Below are positions 1-9,822 of a DNA stretch of 34,318 nucleotides, in pieces. Origin of the DNA: an uncultured Lachnospiraceae bacterium (GTDB lineage Bacteria > Bacillota > Clostridia > Lachnospirales > Lachnospiraceae); contig CAJOIL010000002.1 in assembly GCA_905234525.1 (NCBI GenBank), positions 1-34,318 on the forward strand, read 5' to 3'. The translations under genes were made by a program, and so were the position numbers. Position 1 is the first letter of the stretch. Every line of letters begins with the position of its first letter. Below the pieces are notes generated by a model that worked only from the letters and a program-made list of their open reading frames with translations, did not search any database and had not been told where the DNA came from.

Positions 1-21
1 GTCGGTGCTTTAAGCACCGAC
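1..21 (-). terminator. Hairpin GTCGGTGCT-TTA-AGCACCGAC, probable hsp20 terminator; any U-tract would lie outside the window
   Basis: Perfect 9-bp inverted repeat downstream of the hsp20 stop codon. Confidence 0.55.
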
Positions 22-68
22 AATTATTATATAATGAAGTATACTATTTTTCAAGTGTTATTTTGAAG

Positions 69-515
69 CTATCCTTCTATTGCGATTGTCTTCTTCTCAG
101 GCACCTTGCTTTCATCTTCCTTCGGAACTGATATCTTAAGAACACCGTCCTCAAACTTAGCCTTAATATCGTCCTCTTCAATGTCCTCGCCTATATAGAA
201 GCTTCTCTGCATTGAACCGCTGTAGCGTTCCTTCCTAATGAGCTTACCCTTCTCATCCTTCTCATCATTATTAACTGCCTTAGTAGCGCTTATAGCCATA
301 TATCCATTCTCAAGAGAAATACTAATATCTTCCTTCTTGAAGCCCGGTAAATCAACATCTAATTCATATCCATTATCCAGCTCATGAACATCAGTCTTCA
401 TCACGCGCGCACTGTCTGTTCCATATAGCTTGTGCTCTACGCTCGGTCTCTCCATCCTTGGAAAATCCATCCAATCATCTAATAAACTATCTCCGAAAAT
501 ACTTGGTAACAACAT
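69..515 (-). CDS. Hsp20/alpha-crystallin family small heat shock protein
   Basis: 148 aa; ACD-like core (VDLPGFKKEDISISLENGYMAISA ... ERYSGSMQRSFYI ... FEDGVLKISVPK); good SD (AAAGGAGGG); CIRCE upstream. Confidence 0.95.
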   Translation of the reverse strand: MLLPSIFGDSLLDDWMDFPRMERPSVEHKLYGTDSARVMKTDVHELDNGYELDVDLPGFKKEDISISLENGYMAISATKAVNNDEKDEKGKLIRKERYSGSMQRSFYIGEDIEEDDIKAKFEDGVLKISVPKEDESKVPEKKTIAIEG

Positions 516-560
516 AGGTCATCCCTCCTTTGTATAATTATTATCTATTGTTAATAGTGT

Positions 561-586
561 AAGAGCCATACTTACTATGGTCTCTT
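561..586 (-). promoter_or_regulatory. hsp20 5'-UTR hairpin AAGAG(A)CCATA-GTAAG-TATGGCTCTT
   Basis: 10-bp stem with a single bulged A, downstream of the predicted start site. Confidence 0.55.
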
Positions 587-602
587 CCTTAACTATGACC
601 AT

Positions 603-631
603 AGTATACACCTTGTTGTTAGCACTGTCAA
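603..631 (-). promoter_or_regulatory. SigA-type hsp20 promoter TTGACA-N17-TATACT
   Basis: -35 complement at 626-631, -10 complement at 603-608, 17-bp spacer. Confidence 0.85.
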
Positions 632-645
632 GGGGTGAGTGCTAA
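619..645. promoter_or_regulatory. CIRCE element (HrcA operator) TTAGCACTG-N9-GAGTGCTAA
   Basis: Matches TTAGCACTC-N9-GAGTGCTAA with one mismatch; overlaps the hsp20 -35. Confidence 0.93.
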
Positions 646-699
646 CAATTCTATGAACATTTTGTGAACTATCACTACGCTCATATAAATGTATATAGC

Positions 700-734
700 A
701 AAAGCCCCCTCCGGTTTTCAAATCGGAGAGGGCC
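700..734 (-). terminator. Intrinsic terminator of pgi
   Basis: GCCCTCTCCG / CGGAGGGGGC stem (one G-U) followed by TTTT on the minus strand, just past the pgi stop. Confidence 0.85.
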
Positions 735-752
735 AAAATATATTTACTAATA

Positions 753-2336
753 TTAAATATCCAACAACTCGCTATATGCCTTCAACGCACCATCAGTATC
801 ACCGGCAAGCACCTTCTTGGCTAATACCTTACCAAGCTGAACACCTTCTTGATCGAAGGAATTAATATTCCATGCAAAACCCTGGAACATAACCTTATTC
901 TCGAAGTGAGCCAGTAGCGCACCAAGTGCTTCAGGGGTTAACTCATCACCTACAATAATACTTGATGGTCTGTTACCCTCGAAATATTTGTTACGATTGT
1001 CATCATCCTTACCGCATGCGAATGCAACAATTTGAGCAGCCACATTCGCCTTTAATTTCTGCTGTGATGTGCTGTCCTCGATTACCACATCATTACCCAT
1101 CTGTGACTTCTTAAATCCGATAAATTGAAGCGGTATTATATCTGTTCCCTGATGAAGCAACTGATAGAACGAGTGCTGTCCGTTAGTGCCCGGCTCTCCG
1201 TAGATTACGGGGCCCGTCTTATAATTAATAGGCTCGCCGAATCTGTTAACACTCTTACCGTTAGACTCCATATCAAGCTGTTGTAAATGTGCAGGGAATC
1301 GCGAAAGTGCCTGCGAATACGGCAGAACTGCGGTAGTACCGTATCCTAATACATTTCTCTCATAAACACCGATTAACGCATCAAGTAGTGCCGGATTATT
1401 ACGTATGTCACTCTCGGTTGAATTCTTGTCTTCAGCTGCTGCACCGTTAAGGAAACGAGCGAATATATCAGGGCCAAACGCAAGCGATAATACTGCACCA
1501 CCAACGGATGACGTAGATGAGAATCGACCGCCGATATAGTCATCCATGAAAAATGCGTCTAAGTAATCATCACTCTTAGCAAGTGGTGAAGTCTCACTTG
1601 TAACCGCAATCATATGCTTGCTTGCATCAAGTCCCGCTTGACTTAAAGCATCCTTAACAAACGACTCATTGGTAAGCGTCTCCAACGTCGTTCCTGACTT
1701 AGATACAAGAATAAATATCGCATGTGCCACATCAACTCCCTCAAGAACAGCTGATGCATCATCAGGGTCCACGTTACTGATAAACTTTGCTTCCATCTTA
1801 AAGCATCCGTTAGTCTTAGCCCAATTCTCAAGACTAAGATACATTGCTCTGGGACCTAAATCACTTCCTCCGATACCGATTTGAACAGCTGTTGTAAACT
1901 TCTCGCCCTTCTCGTTAACGATATCGCCGTTGTGAACCTTATTTGCAAATTCTGCAATACGCTCCTGCTGACTTACATAGAACTGCCTCTTATTAACGCC
2001 ATCAGCCATAACATCATCACCAAGCTGACCGCGTGTAAGCTGATGAAGCACCAATCTCTTCTCACCTGTATTGATAACCTCTCCGTTGTAAAGCTCAGCG
2101 AACTTATCTGTAAGCTCTGCTTCATCCGCTAACCTCTGCAATGTGTCAATAACCTTATCATCCACCTGCTTAGAAGCGTAATTGTAAATAAGACCTGATG
2201 ACATCGGCACTTGATATTCCTTAACTCTCTTAGCACCGTTATCACCACTCATAACACCTTTTACTTCAACCTGAGTCTTAAGTCCTGCCAATTCCTTAGA
2301 GGCACTAAGCTCATCATAATTAGTCCAATTAACCAT
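753..2336 (-). CDS. pgi: Glucose-6-phosphate isomerase
   Basis: 527 aa; IGIGGSDLGPRAMY, VSKSGTTLET, GGRFSSTSSVGG, GTNGQHSFYQLLHQG motifs. Confidence 0.97.
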   Translation of the reverse strand: MVNWTNYDELSASKELAGLKTQVEVKGVMSGDNGAKRVKEYQVPMSSGLIYNYASKQVDDKVIDTLQRLADEAELTDKFAELYNGEVINTGEKRLVLHQLTRGQLGDDVMADGVNKRQFYVSQQERIAEFANKVHNGDIVNEKGEKFTTAVQIGIGGSDLGPRAMYLSLENWAKTNGCFKMEAKFISNVDPDDASAVLEGVDVAHAIFILVSKSGTTLETLTNESFVKDALSQAGLDASKHMIAVTSETSPLAKSDDYLDAFFMDDYIGGRFSSTSSVGGAVLSLAFGPDIFARFLNGAAAEDKNSTESDIRNNPALLDALIGVYERNVLGYGTTAVLPYSQALSRFPAHLQQLDMESNGKSVNRFGEPINYKTGPVIYGEPGTNGQHSFYQLLHQGTDIIPLQFIGFKKSQMGNDVVIEDSTSQQKLKANVAAQIVAFACGKDDDNRNKYFEGNRPSSIIVGDELTPEALGALLAHFENKVMFQGFAWNINSFDQEGVQLGKVLAKKVLAGDTDGALKAYSELLDI

Positions 2337-2373
2337 TGTATTATCTCCTATTCCTAATGCATCTGTCTCAACA

Positions 2374-3597
2374 CTACATATCCTTATCGATATTAGTCTG
2401 CTTATTGTTCTCCTCTAGTTCCTTTAGCTTTTTCCCTTCGGCTTCCCGCTTGGCCTTCTCTCGTCTTGAAGGAAGATATACCTGCTTGATAAGGTAATCA
2501 CCGATTGCAACAACGGGGATTGATAAGAGGATACCAATTACACCCAAGATACGACCGCCTACGATAATGGCAATTAATATTGCAAGTCCCGATACACCGA
2601 GCGTCTTACCGAACAGCTTAGGTCTGATTACATATCCGTCAAGCGTCTGATATACAAGCTCGAACACAACGAACCATACTGCTTGCCATGGATTAGACAG
2701 AAGCAGAAGTACCGCACCGAGAACTGTACCGATAATCGGACCGAATGTAGGAATAAGGTTGGTAACACCGATTATTACCGCAACCAAACCTGCATACTCC
2801 ATTCCGAATATCGCCATAAATATTCCTGTTGCAATTCCGATCAGAATACTGTCTACGATTGTAAATGCAAGATATTTAGATACAATCTCATCCATATTGG
2901 TTATATGCTTAAGTACATTCTTATATTTATCTTCATTCTTAATCATCGCTGCCATCAGCTTCTTAGATGTGTCTCTAAGCTTGTCCTTGCCCGCTAAGAA
3001 GTATATTGCAAATATAAATCCTAATGCCCATGCTCCGACATGACCTCCGACAGATGATAAGCCTGCACTGATTGAATCACCATTATTGGTAATAAATCCA
3101 ATAATCGCATCGAAGAGAGAAGTTTTACCATTAGTTAATCCTTCTATATATGAAAGAATTGATTGTGCTCCCCACTTATTAAGCAAATCGGTTATTGCCT
3201 CAAGATACTGATCCTTGTTCATATATATCGACATAATACTGTCATACAATTGCGGAACAAGTATTAGTATAATCGCTGTTATTGCAACAAGAACAACAAG
3301 CATGCTTAATGTAAGCGATATTGCTCTTTTAATTCCGGCCTTCTTAATCTTACCGAATATCTTATTCTCAAAAAACTTCATAAGCGGATTAATAAGATAC
3401 GCAAGAATAATACCCGCAATTATCGGATATAAATAATATGCAATCATGGAAATAATTGCTCCTACGGTATCTAAGTTAACAAGAATAAAATAAAATGCAA
3501 TTGCTATGCACAACGACACGGACAACTGAAATATAAACTTGTTGCCCATTAGTTTATTCATACGACCTTCCGGCTTTTCATTTTTGTTATCAAACAT
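2374..3597 (-). CDS. AI-2E family transporter (PF01594-type permease)
   Basis: Multi-TM protein with NLIPTFGPIIG and DGYVIRPKLFGKTLGVSGLAILIAIIVGGRILGVIG; the start at 3597 has better SD spacing than 3603. Confidence 0.87.
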   Translation of the reverse strand: MFDNKNEKPEGRMNKLMGNKFIFQLSVSLCIAIAFYFILVNLDTVGAIISMIAYYLYPIIAGIILAYLINPLMKFFENKIFGKIKKAGIKRAISLTLSMLVVLVAITAIILILVPQLYDSIMSIYMNKDQYLEAITDLLNKWGAQSILSYIEGLTNGKTSLFDAIIGFITNNGDSISAGLSSVGGHVGAWALGFIFAIYFLAGKDKLRDTSKKLMAAMIKNEDKYKNVLKHITNMDEIVSKYLAFTIVDSILIGIATGIFMAIFGMEYAGLVAVIIGVTNLIPTFGPIIGTVLGAVLLLLSNPWQAVWFVVFELVYQTLDGYVIRPKLFGKTLGVSGLAILIAIIVGGRILGVIGILLSIPVVAIGDYLIKQVYLPSRREKAKREAEGKKLKELEENNKQTNIDKDM

Positions 3598-3641
3598 TAA
3601 CATTGCCTCCTACAATTAATAATCTATAATATTATAATATA

Positions 3642-4748
3642 TTATTCTCTTCCTATCAATGCCGACAATACCGGCAGTGCATTATAAATGGCTGTCTCTC
3701 TGCCGTGGTCATTGTGTCCTTCATCCACGCCCAGTCCGTAACAGCAGTTGACTCCCTCCTCTGATGGCTTGCCAAATGTAAAGAAATCATTAAGCTTATT
3801 CATTGACTCAATTTGCTTTTCAACAGTACTCTTGGCAAAATCCACCGTACCGGTAGACATATAAAAGAAGAAATCATCTCTTGTATATCCCTGCGCTGTA
3901 ATGGCATCCTGCAAGGCCTTGCCTGCATTGTATGAGCTTCTGTTCGCATAAGCATCAGTTGTCCAATAAAGTGAACCCGATATCGGCATATAATATTTAA
4001 AGTAATCCATTGACTCTTTCATCTGCAGATTGGTTGCTACACCGCCCATCGAAAATCCACCCATTATACGGTGATTCCTGGAAGCCTTAAGACCTTCATG
4101 GTCAGTTGTCTTCGCGTATGTGCTGTACTTAGATTCAACAAAAGGAATAATATCGTTTCTCAATTCCTTACCGAAGGAATTAAGAATTGCCATGTCATAA
4201 TCAGATGTCTCTTCATCCTCATTATCATCATAATAGGTCATGCTGACAACAAGCATCGGACGCACCTTGCCATCCTCAATCAAATGGTCTAACACATTCT
4301 TGGTATCATACACATTAGTCGGCGAACCAAGCCATGTTGTAGCTCCTCCGGTGTGACCATGTGTTACATATAAAATGTCGTATTCCTTACTTGCATCATA
4401 ATCATATGGCGTGTAAACAACAAGATACTTATTCATCTCATGCCCATCATCATCATAATCGAACGTCTTGTAATCCTCGTATTGAAGCTTGCCTTGATGT
4501 GATGCCGGCGATTCATATTCATTGGGAACCGTTCCGTTAGTAAGCACCTTATCGTCTTCATCCGTATAAGACATGTCGGGCATGGCCGGATGGTAATTGC
4601 CGAATGTGTCAGCGCTTGTATTATTAGTCGTAGTGTTATCTGCGGTAGTGTTCGTATTATTATTGCTCTTTACACAACCTGCAAAACAGCCCGTTATAAG
4701 TAGCGACATAACCATTACCACAACTACTCCCCATATTTTATTTTTCAT
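3642..4748 (-). CDS. Secreted lipoprotein esterase, CE1/feruloyl-esterase-like alpha/beta hydrolase
   Basis: Lipobox LLITGC; VTHGHTGGATTW; nucleophile elbow GGFSMGG; GVDEGHNDHGRE; SD GAAAGGG places the start at 4748, not 4763. Confidence 0.8.
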   Translation of the reverse strand: MKNKIWGVVVVMVMSLLITGCFAGCVKSNNNTNTTADNTTTNNTSADTFGNYHPAMPDMSYTDEDDKVLTNGTVPNEYESPASHQGKLQYEDYKTFDYDDDGHEMNKYLVVYTPYDYDASKEYDILYVTHGHTGGATTWLGSPTNVYDTKNVLDHLIEDGKVRPMLVVSMTYYDDNEDEETSDYDMAILNSFGKELRNDIIPFVESKYSTYAKTTDHEGLKASRNHRIMGGFSMGGVATNLQMKESMDYFKYYMPISGSLYWTTDAYANRSSYNAGKALQDAITAQGYTRDDFFFYMSTGTVDFAKSTVEKQIESMNKLNDFFTFGKPSEEGVNCCYGLGVDEGHNDHGRETAIYNALPVLSALIGRE

Positions 4749-4785
4749 AATTATCCCTTTCAATAATTGATTGGTGACAGCTACA

Positions 4786-5547
4786 CTAATGCTCCAAGAA
4801 ATAATCCTTTAATTTCAGAAGCAGCTCATCCTTCGTAATACTCTTTAGGAAATATGCTTCCGGGCGAAGTGCAACAACCTCCATTACACTTTCCTTATCA
4901 TCCTTACTTGTCAAAAACATAACCGGAATCGACTTCGTATCATCATCTGCTCTTAACATTTCCAAGACCTGCGGACCGGTGGTGATAGGCATCTCATAAT
5001 CGAGAAGAATCAAGTCAACCGTGTTCTTACCGAGAAGCTTAATTGCCTGTAATCCCGAATTGGCCATCGATACCTTGTACGTATCCTTAAGCCACTCTCT
5101 GACGAGATTAAGATACTGTGGGTCATCGTCTACGATAAGTATTCTCTTCTTGGCCTGCTCTCGTCTCTCAGTGTCAAAAAACCTCTTAACCGACTGAGCG
5201 AACTCATCATTATTGACAGGTCTGGGGTACGTCTCATATATCATAGGTTCAGGCAGCTTCTTGCTCATCGTGTTGATATACCCCTGGTCTCCTATTAACA
5301 TGAAGTGTCCGTCTCGCTCACGCATCTTATCAGATAGGAAATGTGCTATATCATCATTAATCTTAGTATCATCATCAAGATATATTGCAATTAAAGCAAC
5401 ATCTCCCAATGCCTTATTAAGCGCATCAATATTAAACGGCACAAAATCACACAGCACCCCTATGTCATTAACCTTCTTGATAAGTACGCGCACCACAAAG
5501 GATTCCTTCTCTGCGGTAAATATAATCTTATTCTTATTATTGTTCAT
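4786..5547 (-). CDS. Response regulator: N-terminal degenerate receiver-like domain plus C-terminal REC, no output domain
   Basis: C-terminal [15 protein letters not shown]...[10 protein letters not shown]...VMFLTSK...FLKS; N-terminal REC-like fold pattern lacks the conserved Lys. Confidence 0.85.
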   Translation of the reverse strand: MNNNKNKIIFTAEKESFVVRVLIKKVNDIGVLCDFVPFNIDALNKALGDVALIAIYLDDDTKINDDIAHFLSDKMRERDGHFMLIGDQGYINTMSKKLPEPMIYETYPRPVNNDEFAQSVKRFFDTERREQAKKRILIVDDDPQYLNLVREWLKDTYKVSMANSGLQAIKLLGKNTVDLILLDYEMPITTGPQVLEMLRADDDTKSIPVMFLTSKDDKESVMEVVALRPEAYFLKSITKDELLLKLKDYFLEH

Positions 5548-8500
5548 CAAACAATTCCTCCATGCCTTCCCAGTCTACATTCTTAAGGCACTTACGTAAT
5601 GCATCAATGCGCTTAGCATCTTCATCCGGAAGCTTGTATTCATCAAGGTCCTTAAGTATCATCTCAACTGCATCATAATCCATCTGCGATATTACATCCT
5701 TAAGCGCCTCATTGGCATCCTTAAGTACATCATCCGGAATCATCTCCTTGTCGCCTTCTTGAGTGTCATCATTATCAGACGGCTCATCAAGAATCCTCAT
5801 TAGCTTATGTCTGTAAGTCTCATAGTCTGTCATAAACCTCTGATGATTCTTATCGATATATTCCGTATCTGAATTATTGCCTGCATCCTCGAGGTTTTTA
5901 GCCATCTCAGACAATTCACCCGCACCTATAATCCTTGCATTAGACTTAAGTGCATGAACCTTAATGGTATACATACGAATATTCTTATCCTCGTACGCTT
6001 TGCCAATGACCTCTAAATTCTCGTCAATCATATCGTAGAACATCTTGAGCGAGAATAAATAATTAGATATTCCGCCGGAATTCTTAATTCCTTCTTCAAC
6101 ATTTATTCCATCAACATCATAGAGCCACTTCATATTATCGGGCATTGTGGTTATCTCCTGCGTAACAACTTCGCCCTCATCCTTAATCATCTTCTCCTCG
6201 CTGATATGCTTCATGATTGTACGTTCAAGAAGCTCAGTATCAACCGGCTTCTCAAGATAACCGTTAAAGCCCTTAGACACATAGTATTCTTCGCCCATTG
6301 TTGAATTGGCAGTAAGCGCATATACCGGAAGGTCGGGTGCGAATACCCTTACTCGCTCTAATGTCTCTACACCATCAAGTCCGGGCATCATATGGTCTAA
6401 AAGCACCACATCGAACTTTGTATCCTTAATCTTATCAATGGCCTCTTCGCCGCTTGCGGCGGTTGTCACAAACACCTTCGTCGCCTGCAATAATCCCTTA
6501 ATAACCGTAAGGTTCATAGGATTATCATCAACTACAAGTATGTCTGCATCAGGTGCAATAAACTTAGGCACATAACCCTTCTCAGCGCTCTCGTCTGTCT
6601 CTATAAATATTCCTATAGGCTTATCGTCAACAATCTTCTGCGTTACGGTAAGGATAAATTCACTACCCTCACCATAGACACTCTCACAGGTCAAGTCGCC
6701 TCCCATAAGAAGCGCAAGTCTCTTGGAAATGTCAAGTCCGAGACCTGTTCCCTGAATCTCAGAATTCTTCACCTCATCAAGTCTCTCATATGCAGTAAAG
6801 AGCTTATCAACCTCACCTTCCTTAACACCAATTCCCGTATCCTTAACGCTGATACGAAGGTCTATCATATCACCCGTCTTATTCGGGGATGTTACGTACA
6901 ATGAGAAGCCACCAATCTCTGTATATTTAACCGCGTTAGATAACAGATTAAGAACTATCTGCTTAATCTTGGAAATGTCACCGTACATCTTAGTAGGCAA
7001 TTTCTCATCAACAACAATATCAAATGTAAGTCCCTTATCTACACTTCTTTGTCTAATCATTGCCGAAACAGAGCGAAGCATTTCTCGAATATCGTATTCT
7101 TGCTCTACGAGATTCATCCTTCCCTCTTCAATCTTAGACATATCAAGTAAGTCATTAATAAGACTAAGAAGTGATTCCGAAGCATTATTAATATGATGAG
7201 AGTTGCTCATTACCTGACGATAATATGGCTTCGGAACATCTGTTGCATTTTCTCGAAGTGTCATCTCGTTCATACCCATTATCGTATTGATAGGTGTACG
7301 AATCTCGTGCGACATGTTGGCAAGGAATTTCGACTTCGCGGAATTAGCTCTCTCCGCTTCTTCCTTAGCCTTGCGAATCTCTTCATATTGCTGTCTGATT
7401 GTAGTAGATGTAATAACTCTCCATACAATTACGCCTGCTGCAATGACAAGCAATAATACAAATATTATTCTGATTATAAGTATTTCTCCGATTCTTGCAG
7501 TCTTATTAACCTGGTATACATCATCAGACAAAACACTTGCCGTAGCATTATCAAGAACCTGTATATGAAGCTTATAATTACCGTACGGCATATCCGTATA
7601 TTCCAATGGTGTCAGATCACTTCGAAGAACAGTAATACCATCATCCGGTCCGTCTTCAAGATATACATGCACAAGAGGGTCGCGCATAGTGTAATCCATA
7701 ACGGAAGCATTTATTCTGATACGCCCCTTTGATGCAGGTATGGTAAATGTTCCGTCAGAATTCACTTCTATTCTCTCATCATCACAATATATCGAGCTTA
7801 TACCTGTCTTAATTCTCTCATCCAGCTTGTAATAATTATTGATATTAACCTTAATTACGCCTGCCCTTCCCGGTATATAGAGATTACCTTCATTGTCTCG
7901 TCCGCTGAACGAATTACTTGTAATCTCGTAAGGCAGTCCGTTATCCAATGTATAGCAATAATAATCCGTAACCTTATCATCAAGCATTGCCTTCGTGTCT
8001 ACATTATATATACCTGCAGACGACAGTATCCATGCACTGCCGGTATTATCAAAATACATATCATAATTATTACTGTATGGGAATGTGGTTACGCCGGTGA
8101 CCAATTCATCCTTAAAATATTGTATAGAATTAGAGGTAATAAGCCAATACACTCCGTTAGCCGTATCCTTAACTATTCTTAATATAACATCACTGGATAA
8201 TCCCTGCTCACGACCAAGGCGTGTTACACTATCACCTTCAATTATATATAAACCATCACCGTCAGAACCGGCATATACTCTTCCGCCGTCTCCCTCTACA
8301 ACAGTCAAAAAAACGGTATTCTTAACACCCTGGTCTGTACCAACATTTCTTATAACCGCGCCATCCTTAATTACACTCAGACCGCCGTTCGTTCCGATAA
8401 GCATACTACCGTCACTTGCTTGTGTGATAGTTCTGACCTTGTTATGACTAAGTCCTGTCTCCTTGGTAAATGCTGTAACTCTGCCGTCAGGCGACATACA

Positions 8501-9784
8501 CGCAAGCCCCTTATCATTCGTAAAGGTTGCAACCCATAAATTGCCTGCATTATCCTCCTGAATACAGCGCACTCTTGCATCACCGACATATTTCGTAAGC
8601 TCATTCGTAATTGTCATACCATTGCCGTCAAGTATCTGTAAGCCTTTGTTCATTCCGATATATAACAATCCATCATGAACACAGGTTGCATTGGTAACAA
8701 TCTCCGGCAAATGATAGCTATCCATCAAGTCAATGAAATTATTGGCAACAAGCTTCATAAGACCCTGCGTAGATGATGCAAACCACATATTGCCTTGATA
8801 GTCATCAACCATCATCTCCATACCGCTGTTAATAGGAAGATTATTGATTAACTGAAATGCACCGGTCTCATCTATGTAGCCGATTTGTGTATCTGATGCA
8901 ACCCATAATCTATCGCAACAATAATTAATACAATATATGCTGTCTAAGCCGGTATTGATAACCTGCATCTGATCTGCCTTAGCACCAAATGCTCCATGAT
9001 ATATCTGTCCGCCATCTGTTCCGATATACAAGCTACCGTTGGTATTGGGGTCTACCGCAATTGTACTAATCTTGTTCATGCCAAGGTCTGTAGCCTCGTA
9101 TAAGCCCGTAACGGCTTTGTTGTCAACACAAAGCACCGCACCATCTCCGGTTAGGCCATATACTTTACCCGAAGCATCAGCGTACAGAGACGCAATCCCC
9201 TTCTTATCAATTCGTGTATCGGCAATACTATGCACTCCCTTATCGGAAGACACATAGCACATACCTGCCGATGTTCCTACAATGATATTACCTTCACTGT
9301 CTTCTGCAAATGCCCTGATTGAAGAAGCCGGTAGTCCCTCTTGATATGTAAGATGTGTTGTCTTGTCTCCGTCTATTATTAATACTCCGTTATCGTTGGT
9401 TCCGACCCAGATTCGCTTCTTACTGTCTTCGAATATTGCTCGACCATTGGTATATCCGTCAGCCACATCCAGCTTATCAAATGTGTTGCCGTCATAGACC
9501 ATAACTCCACTGTACGAACCAACCCATATACGACCGTCACTTGCACTCATTACACACATTGCATCAGATGAACTCATACCATTGGATGCATCATATAATG
9601 TAGTGGAATATCCCACATTGGAGGTCTGACCGGTAGCAGCATAAGCACCACCCGATTTGGACTTGGGAGCATCAGCCGCATTATCGGCATTAACAATAAT
9701 TGTATATGTCAATACCGGTAAGGCTGTCATTACCGCAATTATTAATGTTGCTATTATTCTTTTTCCGATAGATGTTCTTTTCAT
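5537..9784 (-). CDS. Hybrid sensor histidine kinase: signal peptide, Reg_prop-type beta-propellers, Y_Y_Y-like domain, TM, HisKA, HATPase, REC, Hpt, C-terminal helical tail
   Basis: Repeated 'IWVGT.. GV' propeller motifs; [37 protein letters not shown]...[18 protein letters not shown]. Confidence 0.93.
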   Translation of the reverse strand: MKRTSIGKRIIATLIIAVMTALPVLTYTIIVNADNAADAPKSKSGGAYAATGQTSNVGYSTTLYDASNGMSSSDAMCVMSASDGRIWVGSYSGVMVYDGNTFDKLDVADGYTNGRAIFEDSKKRIWVGTNDNGVLIIDGDKTTHLTYQEGLPASSIRAFAEDSEGNIIVGTSAGMCYVSSDKGVHSIADTRIDKKGIASLYADASGKVYGLTGDGAVLCVDNKAVTGLYEATDLGMNKISTIAVDPNTNGSLYIGTDGGQIYHGAFGAKADQMQVINTGLDSIYCINYCCDRLWVASDTQIGYIDETGAFQLINNLPINSGMEMMVDDYQGNMWFASSTQGLMKLVANNFIDLMDSYHLPEIVTNATCVHDGLLYIGMNKGLQILDGNGMTITNELTKYVGDARVRCIQEDNAGNLWVATFTNDKGLACMSPDGRVTAFTKETGLSHNKVRTITQASDGSMLIGTNGGLSVIKDGAVIRNVGTDQGVKNTVFLTVVEGDGGRVYAGSDGDGLYIIEGDSVTRLGREQGLSSDVILRIVKDTANGVYWLITSNSIQYFKDELVTGVTTFPYSNNYDMYFDNTGSAWILSSAGIYNVDTKAMLDDKVTDYYCYTLDNGLPYEITSNSFSGRDNEGNLYIPGRAGVIKVNINNYYKLDERIKTGISSIYCDDERIEVNSDGTFTIPASKGRIRINASVMDYTMRDPLVHVYLEDGPDDGITVLRSDLTPLEYTDMPYGNYKLHIQVLDNATASVLSDDVYQVNKTARIGEILIIRIIFVLLLVIAAGVIVWRVITSTTIRQQYEEIRKAKEEAERANSAKSKFLANMSHEIRTPINTIMGMNEMTLRENATDVPKPYYRQVMSNSHHINNASESLLSLINDLLDMSKIEEGRMNLVEQEYDIREMLRSVSAMIRQRSVDKGLTFDIVVDEKLPTKMYGDISKIKQIVLNLLSNAVKYTEIGGFSLYVTSPNKTGDMIDLRISVKDTGIGVKEGEVDKLFTAYERLDEVKNSEIQGTGLGLDISKRLALLMGGDLTCESVYGEGSEFILTVTQKIVDDKPIGIFIETDESAEKGYVPKFIAPDADILVVDDNPMNLTVIKGLLQATKVFVTTAASGEEAIDKIKDTKFDVVLLDHMMPGLDGVETLERVRVFAPDLPVYALTANSTMGEEYYVSKGFNGYLEKPVDTELLERTIMKHISEEKMIKDEGEVVTQEITTMPDNMKWLYDVDGINVEEGIKNSGGISNYLFSLKMFYDMIDENLEVIGKAYEDKNIRMYTIKVHALKSNARIIGAGELSEMAKNLEDAGNNSDTEYIDKNHQRFMTDYETYRHKLMRILDEPSDNDDTQEGDKEMIPDDVLKDANEALKDVISQMDYDAVEMILKDLDEYKLPDEDAKRIDALRKCLKNVDWEGMEELFDEQ

Positions 9785-9822
9785 TTCTTTTTTCTTTTCC
9801 CCAAATAAATATTATTCTGTCG

